Shown: positions 7,030 to 11,718 of the stretch, in pieces
How the letters are laid out: every line of letters starts with the position of its first letter
How positions within the stretch are numbered: the first letter of the stretch is position 1
Assembly: GCA_023422555.1 (NCBI GenBank)
Contig: JAFAGQ010000237.1
Span: forward strand, 1 to 11,718
DNA length: 11,718 bases
Reading direction: 5' to 3'
Source of the DNA: Pseudomonadota bacterium
Lineage (GTDB): Bacteria; Pseudomonadota; Gammaproteobacteria; Burkholderiales; Burkholderiaceae_B
Notes under the pieces: generated by a model
What the model saw: only the letters and a program-made list of their open reading frames with translations
Told to the model about the DNA's origin: nothing
Databases searched by the model: none
Position numbers and translations under genes: made by a program

Positions 7030-8196
7030 TCAATATGATTTGGGCAAACCCAATACTTTCTCGGCAATAAAACACATAATCAGTTGCGGACTGACTGGCG
7101 CGATGCGCGGAATAAAGCTCTCCCGCAAATAGCGCTCAACGTGATACTCCTTGGCATAGCCCATGCCTCCGAGCGTCTGTATCGCCGTCTGGCACGCAGT
7201 AAATGCCGCTTCGGCAGCCAGATATTTTGCGGTATTGGCATACGCACCTGCCGGCTCATCGTTGTCATACGCTGCGGCAGCACGCGATACCATCAGGTCT
7301 GCCGCTTCCAGCTGCATCCAGCATTGCGCCAGGGGATGCTGTATTCCCTGGTTCTTGCCAATTGCCCTGCCAAACACTTCGCGCTCTTTTGCATATTGCA
7401 CAGCCTTGTCCAGCGCAACCTGGCCAAGTCCTACAGCTTCAGAGGCAATCAGAATGCGCTCGGGATTCAATCCGTGCAGAATATATTCAAAGCCTCTGCC
7501 CTCTTCACCCACGCGATCGCACTCGAGAATCTCGAATCCGTCAAAAAACAGCATATTGGAGTCCACCGCCTTGCGACCCAGTTTCTCAATCTCGCGCACC
7601 TCGACCTGGTTGCGATCCAGATCCGTGTAGAAAAGACTCAGTCCCTGCGTGGGCTTGCTCACCTGGTCTTTCGGTGTGGTGCGCGCCAGCAGCAGCATTT
7701 TGCTGGCTACCTGCGCCGTGGAAATCCAGATTTTTCTACCGTGAATGCGATAGCGATCGCCATGCTTTTCTGCTCGCGTACTCAGTTGCGTGGTATCCAG
7801 ACCTGCATCGGGCTCGGTCACCGCGAAGCAGGCTTTATCCTTCCCTTCGATCAGCGGCGGCAAGGCGCGCTGCTTCAGCTCGTCTGAACCAAAACGCACG
7901 ACAGGATTGAGACCAAAGATATTCATATGCACCGCCGAGGCACCGGTAAAGCCGGCGCCGGAGCGGGAAATGGTCTTCATCATCAGGGCCGCTTCGGTAA
8001 TACCCAGACCCGCGCCGCCATATTCCTGTGGCATCGCGACGCCCAGCCAGCCCGCCTGCGCCAGTCGCTGATAAAACGCCTCCGGATACTCGCCGGTTCT
8101 GTCGCAATTGAGCCAGTATTCATCATCGAAACCGCTACAAAGCTGCTCGATGGCAGACACCAGCATTTGCTGATCCTGGGAAAGGGAAAAATCCAA
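7030..8196 (-). CDS. Acyl-CoA dehydrogenase
   Basis: A 388-residue FAD enzyme that oxidises an acyl-CoA to the 2,3-enoyl-CoA. I set the start at TTG 8196: GGAG at 8203-8206 is 6 bases upstream and the protein then begins with the family-typical LDFSLSQDQQML and has normal length. A longer reading from ATG 8259 would add a low-complexity Thr-Asn stretch encoded by a hexamer repeat, with no ribosome binding site. Seen in order (TTG numbering): N-terminal helical domain; flavin/substrate motif CFAVTEPDAGLDTT around 123-136; KIWISTAQ about 155-162; C-terminal domain with YAKEREVFGRAIGKNQ about 268-283. The usual catalytic Glu of medium/short-chain enzymes is replaced (RIAPVSPQ near 364-371), but helix G carries NPERILIA with Glu246, the position used by isovaleryl-CoA and long-chain dehydrogenases. 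It lies downstream of the CaiB-type transferase and probably acts on its product. Confidence 0.9.
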   Translation of the reverse strand: MDFSLSQDQQMLVSAIEQLCSGFDDEYWLNCDRTGEYPEAFYQRLAQAGWLGVAMPQEYGGAGLGITEAALMMKTISRSGAGFTGASAVHMNIFGLNPVVRFGSDELKQRALPPLIEGKDKACFAVTEPDAGLDTTQLSTRAEKHGDRYRIHGRKIWISTAQVASKMLLLARTTPKDQVSKPTQGLSLFYTDLDRNQVEVREIEKLGRKAVDSNMLFFDGFEILECDRVGEEGRGFEYILHGLNPERILIASEAVGLGQVALDKAVQYAKEREVFGRAIGKNQGIQHPLAQCWMQLEAADLMVSRAAAAYDNDEPAGAYANTAKYLAAEAAFTACQTAIQTLGGMGYAKEYHVERYLRESFIPRIAPVSPQLIMCFIAEKVLGLPKSY

Positions 8197-8201
8197 TCTT
8201 G

Positions 8202-8206
8202 TCTCC
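8202..8206 (-). promoter_or_regulatory. Ribosome binding site supporting TTG start of acyl-CoA dehydrogenase
   Basis: The minus strand reads GGAGA-CAAGA-TTG here, giving a GGAG core 6 bases before TTG. The ATG codons further upstream (8259, 8247) have no Shine-Dalgarno. Confidence 0.7.
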
Positions 8207-8229
8207 GTATTCGTGTTTGTGTTCGTATT
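8206..8229. repeat. Four-copy hexanucleotide tandem repeat
   Basis: CGTATT, CGTGTT, TGTGTT, CGTATT in the given strand (consensus YGTRTT; ACRAAY on the coding strand). It abuts the ribosome binding site of the acyl-CoA dehydrogenase gene, so it most likely lies in the 5' untranslated leader. Confidence 0.75.
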
Positions 8230-8420
8230 CGTTGTGCCATTACACATCGCATATTGCATCTGGCATAGGGCTGGAATACCGCGTCACGCGCATCCCATAT
8301 CACTCGTTTTTCCTATCACGCCTGCGATCGGGCAACTGCATTTGCCGAAGTTTGTACGCAGCAATACGCTTCAGCAATTCAATGAGAACACTGACAGGTG
8401 CGCCCATAACAATACCGGCA

Positions 8421-8455
8421 CCGGCGATCGCGCAGTCTGAGGGCTCAATCGCCGG
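8421..8455. repeat. Inverted repeat spanning the CaiB 3' end
   Basis: CCGGCGAT (8421-8428) and ATCGCCGG (8448-8455) are perfect inverted copies with a 19-base spacer, overlapping the stop of the CoA-transferase gene. No T run follows on the minus strand. It could be a 3' hairpin that modulates read-through into the dehydrogenase gene, or chance. Confidence 0.3.
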
Positions 8456-9671
8456 ACTTGCCATTGACAGCCTTCAATATGGCTGCCTTCTTCGTCTCAT
8501 CCATCTGCAACTGATCAAGCACTTCCGCTGTATGTTCCCCCAGCGCAGGGGCGTGACGATAAATGCCCATAGGCTTACCGTCGTAACGCCCCAGCGGAGC
8601 AGGCGTATGTACGACTCCCTCTGTGGGGTGCTCAGTCTTCGCCAGATGACCCGTTGCCTTCAGATGCGGATCATCGGGAAGGTCCTCGATCGTATATAGC
8701 GGAGCGCAAGGGATATCATTCTCTTCGAACAACGTCAGCCACTCCGCGGTCTTGCGGGTCTTGAGGGTGGCATCCACGAAACGATAGACCTCACCAATAT
8801 TCTCGGCGCGACCCGTATGCGTGGCAAAGACGGAATCCACAATCAGATCCGCCCGGTCAATCGCCGTCAGAAACTGACGCCAGTGTCTGTTGTTATAGAT
8901 AAGCGCGCTGACATAGCCGTCCAGCGTCTGATACGGCTTGCGATGTTCAGACAACAGGCGGGCATAGCCCATGGAACCGGCAGGTGCGTCTTCGTTAAAG
9001 GTTCGCTGGCCCAGATGATCGCCCAGTATCATTTGCGCCAGCCCTTCAAACATCGGGATTTCAATGGACTGGCCCTTGCCGGTTGCACGGCTGTGAATCA
9101 CGCCAGACAGACACGCAATCGCAGCATGCAGCCCGATCGTACGATCAGCCAGTGTCAGCGGCGCATAGCGCGGCTCATGCCCGCTATTGCGTTCGTAAAG
9201 CCGTGCCACGCCCGTCATGCCCTGAATCAGATCGTCATAGGCCGGTCTGCCGGCATACGGACCGTCATTGCCGAAACCGTAGGCACCCACATACACAATC
9301 CCCGGGTTGACGGCACTGACCGCTTCATACGACAGGCCCATTCTTTCCATGGACTGCGGCCGCACGTTATATAACAGCACATCCACATCGCGCACCAGCT
9401 GCAGGCAGGCCTCGCGACCTTCCGGCGTTTTCAGGTCCAGCACGACAGAGCGCTTGTTGCGGTTCAGATGCAGATAAATCGCCCCCATGCCAGGATTGCG
9501 CATGGGGCCCACCTGTCGCATCGTGTCGCCTGCGGGCGATTCCACCTTGATGACATCGGCACCCAGATCGGCCAGAATCTGCGTCGCAAACGGCCCCAGA
9601 ATAATCGAAGTCAGATCCAGTACCCTGACGCCTTCCAGCGGCCCACTACGTTTTGATTCTGTCATTGCCAT
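8445..9671 (-). CDS. CaiB/BaiF family (class III) CoA-transferase
   Basis: A 408-residue protein of the usual length for family III CoA-transferases, which move CoA from a donor thioester to a carboxylic acid through an aspartyl-CoA anhydride/thioester. Visible family signatures are GVRVLDLTSIILGPFATQIL at 14-33, LGADVIKVE at 36-44, the NKRSVVLDLKTPEG block at 72-85, AYDDLIQGMTG at 144-154 and LTLADRTIGLHAA at 172-184, in which D176 corresponds to the catalytic Asp (Asp169 in formyl-CoA transferase and CaiB). It is cytosolic with no signal peptide. ATG 9671 or 9665 (third codon) could be the start; neither has a strong ribosome binding site. The gene lies between a carboxylate-binding protein and an acyl-CoA dehydrogenase on the same strand, so it probably activates the imported acid. 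Donor and acceptor are unknown. Confidence 0.93.
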   Translation of the reverse strand: MAMTESKRSGPLEGVRVLDLTSIILGPFATQILADLGADVIKVESPAGDTMRQVGPMRNPGMGAIYLHLNRNKRSVVLDLKTPEGREACLQLVRDVDVLLYNVRPQSMERMGLSYEAVSAVNPGIVYVGAYGFGNDGPYAGRPAYDDLIQGMTGVARLYERNSGHEPRYAPLTLADRTIGLHAAIACLSGVIHSRATGKGQSIEIPMFEGLAQMILGDHLGQRTFNEDAPAGSMGYARLLSEHRKPYQTLDGYVSALIYNNRHWRQFLTAIDRADLIVDSVFATHTGRAENIGEVYRFVDATLKTRKTAEWLTLFEENDIPCAPLYTIEDLPDDPHLKATGHLAKTEHPTEGVVHTPAPLGRYDGKPMGIYRHAPALGEHTAEVLDQLQMDETKKAAILKAVNGKSGD

Positions 9672-9678
9672 ACTTCAC

Positions 9679-9794
9679 TTGTCATCTATTACGGTTGTCA
9701 TCAATTGCGGCTGTCTTCAATTGCACTTGTTATGCACGACACACACATCAAATCAATTGCACATGTCATCAAATGCACTTTTCATCATTCACTG
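9679..9794. repeat. Array of degenerate 16-bp direct repeats
   Basis: Copies lie at 9679-9694, 9695-9710, 9711-9726, a decayed double copy at 9727-9762 ending ATCAATTGCAC, 9763-9778 and 9779-9794. The consensus is TTGTCATCAATTGCAC. The array fills the 117-base gap between the Bug stop and the CaiB start and runs over the Bug stop codon. On the coding strand each unit reads roughly GTGCAATTGATGACAA, and the CaiB start region (CAATGACAG) resembles its end. The 16-base period is not a multiple of three, which argues against coding use. Confidence 0.8.
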
Positions 9795-10751
9795 TACAGC
9801 GATTCCGGCATCCTTGATCAGTTTGCCCCACAGCTTGTACTGTTCTTCAACAAATGCCGCAAATTCTTCCTGGCTTCCACTGAAGGCATCAAATCCCAGG
9901 CGCGCCAGCTCATCCTTCACTTTGGAATCGCTCACGATACTGTTGATGGTCTTGTTAAGCGTCGTGACGGCCTCCGGATCCATTTTTGCCGGGCCAAGAA
10001 AACCGTTCCACGAATTGATATCGAAATTATTGATACCGGCAGCTTCCATGGACGGCAGATCGGGCAGCAGCGCGCTGGGCTTGGCGGTGGATACGGCCAG
10101 TGCCTTGATTTTTTTCGATTCCACAAACGGCATACCGGAGGTCAGATCGGTGAACATGTAGTCCACCTGACCGCCGATCAGATCGGTCAGCGCCTGGGGA
10201 GTACCTTTATAGGGAACATGCAGCGTCTTGATATCTGCCGCGTGCGACAGCGTCGCCCCCGCTACAATACCCGTACTATTGCCGGACGCATACGTCAGTT
10301 TCCCCGGATTGGCTTTGGCCTGCTTGATCAGTTCCTGTACCGAATTAAAAGGCTGCTTCATATTGGCAACCAGAATGAACGGCAGGTTTCCGCCTCGCGC
10401 GATGGGCGTAAAGTCCTTCATCACGTCATAAGGCACGCTTTTTTGCAGCCATGGTGCGGCCGACAGCGGCGTATTGGTGGAAATCAGGATCGTGTAGCCG
10501 TCAGGCTTGGAGCGGGCGACCTGCTGAGCCGCAATCGTTCCGTTGCCGCCGGGTTTGTTCTCCACAATCACCTGTTGCCCCAGACGACTGGTGATCTCGC
10601 GGGCAAAAATCCGTCCGACTGAGTCTGTGCCCGAGCCTGCGGGAAAGGGAACGACCATGGTAATGGGTTTTTGCGGCCAGGCAGCACATGCCGTGCCTGC
10701 AGCAATCAGGGCGGTGGCACCCAGCAAATAACGTAGGGATTTGATTTTCAT
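9789..10751 (-). CDS. Bug/TctC-family periplasmic substrate-binding protein
   Basis: A 320-residue precursor of a tripartite tricarboxylate transporter receptor, which captures small carboxylates in the periplasm. The start at 10751 is preferred over an in-frame ATG 30 codons upstream: GGAGAG at 10755-10760 precedes it and a Sec signal peptide begins there (MKIKSLRYLLGATALIAAG, likely cut after ACA at 21-23). The mature chain shows the family motifs WPQKPITMVVPFPAGSGTD (25-43), VIVENKPGGNGTIAA (61-75), and YKGTPQALTDLIGGQVDYMF in the middle, with LPDLPSMEAAG later. Burkholderiales carry many such receptors without linked tctA/tctB, and none is seen here. Its position upstream of a CoA-transferase and an acyl-CoA dehydrogenase suggests that the ligand is an organic acid catabolised through its CoA ester. 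Confidence 0.93.
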   Translation of the reverse strand: MKIKSLRYLLGATALIAAGTACAAWPQKPITMVVPFPAGSGTDSVGRIFAREITSRLGQQVIVENKPGGNGTIAAQQVARSKPDGYTILISTNTPLSAAPWLQKSVPYDVMKDFTPIARGGNLPFILVANMKQPFNSVQELIKQAKANPGKLTYASGNSTGIVAGATLSHAADIKTLHVPYKGTPQALTDLIGGQVDYMFTDLTSGMPFVESKKIKALAVSTAKPSALLPDLPSMEAAGINNFDINSWNGFLGPAKMDPEAVTTLNKTINSIVSDSKVKDELARLGFDAFSGSQEEFAAFVEEQYKLWGKLIKDAGIAVQ

Positions 10752-10757
10752 TGTCTC

Positions 10758-10770
10758 TCCAATAATTGGA
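10758..10770. promoter_or_regulatory. Perfect odd palindrome overlapping the Bug gene ribosome binding site
   Basis: TCCAAT-A-ATTGGA is a perfect 13-base dyad whose left end overlaps the GGAGAG ribosome binding site of the Bug gene. It could be an operator half-covering the leader, or a small hairpin that limits access to the ribosome binding site. Confidence 0.35.
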
Positions 10771-10835
10771 CTTCTTTTTGTGATTGCTTCCTGAATCGGC
10801 TTCTTGCTGTGGCTTGATGAACCTGCCTTTTCAGA

Positions 10836-10856
10836 CTGCATTTCTTTGGAATGCAG
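10836..10856. promoter_or_regulatory. 21-bp inverted repeat upstream of the Bug gene
   Basis: CTGCATT and AATGCAG (10836-10842, 10850-10856) are perfect 7-base arms around a 7-base spacer, 85-105 bases before the Bug start codon. The position suits an operator for a dimeric regulator. The same 206-base gap also contains two near-copies of CGACnCTCTTCTGA (10867-10880, 10908-10920). Confidence 0.4.
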
Positions 10857-10957
10857 AGTAATAAGACGACGCTCTTCTGAAACTGCTGCGCCCTCCCTGG
10901 ACTACAACGACATCTTCTGACGACGAGCGCCCGCCGCCGCTTGAACCGGTGGCAGAC

Positions 10958-11392
10958 TCAATCGCGGATCACCCGCGCCGGATTCTCTTCATACGGAGGA
11001 GAATAGATCACCAGCAGTCGGGCCGGTTCGGCACTGGTCACGGTAAAAACATGCTTCTTGTCGGCCGGGAAAAAACAGCAGTCGCCGGCCTGCATACTGC
11101 CTTTTTCGCCATCCATCTCTACGTCAGCCGTGCCCGACAGCAGATAAACGACCTGTTCAATACCCGGATGAGCATGTGGCAGCGCTCCCCGGTTCTGTTC
11201 GATTGTACCCACCAGCACCTCCAGATGCCGGGCTCCTACCGTGTCCGGACCGATCAGCCGCCGGTTCACAGTGCCATGATGATTGGCCGGACTGTAGCCC
11301 GCTACATCCTGTTCCCGCACAATCCACGATGGCCGCGCCGCCGTTTTGCCGCCTTCTGCCTGTCTCCCGGCGGAATCGATCGATTCTGTCAT
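10958..11392 (-). CDS. Small single-domain cupin protein
   Basis: A 144-residue cytosolic protein with one cupin_2 barrel (about 45-132). Motif 1 is complete: H73-A-H75 then E79 and G87 in LPHAHPGIEQVVYLLSG. Motif 2 is G103..P109..H114 in AGDCCFFPADKKHVFTV; the usual closing Asn is not present, but the three His and one Glu metal ligands are. Such proteins bind Fe, Mn, Ni or Zn and act as dioxygenases, isomerases, decarboxylases or small-molecule sensors, so function cannot be assigned. ATG at 11392 has GAGGAAA at 11401-11407. It is the first gene of the same-strand set cupin-Bug-CaiB-acyl-CoA dehydrogenase, but the 206-base gap with dyads before Bug suggests that the latter has its own promoter. 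The first 25 residues are hydrophilic and outside the barrel. Confidence 0.88.
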   Translation of the reverse strand: MTESIDSAGRQAEGGKTAARPSWIVREQDVAGYSPANHHGTVNRRLIGPDTVGARHLEVLVGTIEQNRGALPHAHPGIEQVVYLLSGTADVEMDGEKGSMQAGDCCFFPADKKHVFTVTSAEPARLLVIYSPPYEENPARVIRD

Positions 11393-11410
11393 TATTTGTA
11401 TTTCCTCTGC

Positions 11411-11425
11411 TGAGGCCGTGCCTCA
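11411..11425. promoter_or_regulatory. Small hairpin just upstream of cupin ribosome binding site
   Basis: TGAGGC-CGT-GCCTCA is a perfect 6-base stem with a 3-base loop, 3 bases from the ribosome binding site of the cupin gene. It may be an operator or a leader hairpin. Confidence 0.3.
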
Positions 11426-11483
11426 AAATATCTTCAAAATTTCTTGTACATAAATTCATTTTCTCATACATGAAATGCATTGA

Positions 11484-11506
11484 CTCCTAGGGATAATCCC
11501 AAGGGG
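11484..11506. promoter_or_regulatory. Extended dyad between cupin gene and rightward promoter
   Basis: The core GGGAT-A-ATCCC (11490-11500) is perfect. It extends across one symmetrical A/A mismatch to CCT/AGG (11486-11488, 11502-11504), then a possible T-G wobble and a final C/G pair. It lies 5 bases upstream of the -35 box of the rightward promoter and 92 bases upstream of the cupin start, a good place for an operator shared by both directions. Confidence 0.4.
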
Positions 11507-11511
11507 CCAGT

Positions 11512-11540
11512 TTGCCGGCTTTCGACCAATTTGTTACAAT
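11512..11540 (+). promoter_or_regulatory. Sigma70-like promoter reading out of the window
   Basis: TTGCCG (11512-11517) and TACAAT (11535-11540) are separated by exactly 17 bases, matching 4/6 and 5/6 of the sigma70 consensus. Transcription would start near 11547 and run rightward; no start codon with a ribosome binding site follows before the window ends. Confidence 0.6.
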
Positions 11541-11718
11541 GGCCCTGATTTCCAATCACCCGTTTCAATTGTGTACACCTTTCGCTCTCCCGCGAAAGTG
11601 CTTTACCTGTCAATCGGGCGCCTGCCGCCCATCTATTTTGTTTGTATCGACGGCGTTACGTCGTTTTCCGCATACTCTTTGGCATACACAGTTATTTCTA
11701 TAACCCTGTAAGACTTAA
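11541..11718 (+). other. Gene-free region with three hairpins: candidate structured leader or small RNA
   Basis: With the cupin upstream region this makes a 326-base stretch (11393-11718) without a recognisable gene. Downstream of the promoter are three successive inverted repeats: CTTTCGC/GCGAAAG (11579-11585, 11592-11598, with CAC/GTG able to extend it past a bulge), GGGCG/CGCCC (11616-11620, 11626-11630) and CGACG/CGTCG (11648-11652, 11659-11663). The last is followed by TTTT, a weak terminator or attenuator. Either a long 5' leader of a gene to the right or a short RNA of about 120 nucleotides would fit. It matches no riboswitch class that I recognise. A 54-codon frame from ATG 11539 has no ribosome binding site and no recognisable protein features. 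Confidence 0.4.

Noticed and set aside
6839..7075. 78-codon minus-strand reading frame between the IclR and acyl-CoA dehydrogenase genes
   Set aside because: It overlaps the 3' ends of both real genes, its middle is made of the CTTCCTGATA repeats, and it has no family features.
7084..7887. 267-codon plus-strand frame opposite the acyl-CoA dehydrogenase gene
   Set aside because: It is a shadow frame; the minus-strand product has full family motifs.
7030..8196. 3-sulfinopropionyl-CoA desulfinase instead of a dehydrogenase
   Set aside because: As I recall that group, the helix G Glu is replaced; here it is retained in NPERILIA, so a true dehydrogenase is more likely. The CaiB neighbour alone is not enough.
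9679..9794. CRISPR array
   Set aside because: The units are contiguous 16-mers with no spacers and are degenerate; there are no cas genes.
9705..10622. 305-codon plus-strand frame opposite the Bug gene
   Set aside because: It is an antisense shadow of a well-supported Bug/TctC gene, and its composition is unlike a folded protein family.
11539..11703. Small protein read from ATG 11539 (or 11512)
   Set aside because: There is no ribosome binding site, the ATG at 11539 overlaps the -10 box, and the frame runs through the three hairpins without recognisable protein features.

Overview
The window reads as chromosomal DNA of a Gram-negative betaproteobacterium, most likely Burkholderiales/Alcaligenaceae (an Advenella-like genome is my guess). 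The reasons are the orphan Bug/TctC-type binding protein, the CaiB/BaiF plus acyl-CoA dehydrogenase pairing, the Sec signal peptides, a glycine-zipper lipoprotein, and GC near the low-to-mid fifties. I see no phage genes, transposases, tRNA, rRNA or CRISPR array.

Left part (1-3083), unrelated housekeeping and accessory genes: the 3' end of an unidentified gene; a GNAT acetyltransferase; a convergent LigE/LigF-like glutathione S-transferase; a divergent outer-membrane glycine-zipper lipoprotein; a 70-aa CopZ-like metal-binding protein, separated from the lipoprotein by a bidirectional terminator; and a calcineurin-type metallophosphoesterase.

Middle (3111-6874): a large secreted Ntn-hydrolase of the penicillin acylase family (minus strand), with a terminator-like hairpin at its 3' end. 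It is divergent from an IclR-family regulator (plus strand), with 236 bp of AT-rich spacer between them.

Right part (7030-11392): four minus-strand genes transcribed in the order cupin, Bug/TctC binding protein, CaiB/BaiF CoA-transferase, acyl-CoA dehydrogenase. Together they suggest a catabolic module: periplasmic capture of a carboxylate, activation as a CoA thioester, then alpha,beta-dehydrogenation. The IclR gene converges on it and is the obvious local candidate regulator. No tctA/tctB membrane genes are present, and the substrate cannot be read from sequence. Each gap of the module carries a different degenerate short repeat (6894-6997, 8206-8229, 9679-9794), and several dyads lie upstream of the Bug and cupin genes.

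The right edge (11393-11718) has no recognisable gene. It holds a good sigma70-like promoter pointing right, followed by three consecutive perfect or near-perfect inverted repeats. It looks like a structured 5' leader or small RNA of a gene beyond the window, and is the least explained stretch here.

Three starts should be set downstream of the longest reading: the acylase at 5873, the Bug protein at 10751, and the acyl-CoA dehydrogenase at a TTG at 8196. No wholly new system can be demonstrated from this sequence alone. The strongest leads are the terminal leader, the 16-bp repeat array and the repeat-bearing catabolic cluster.
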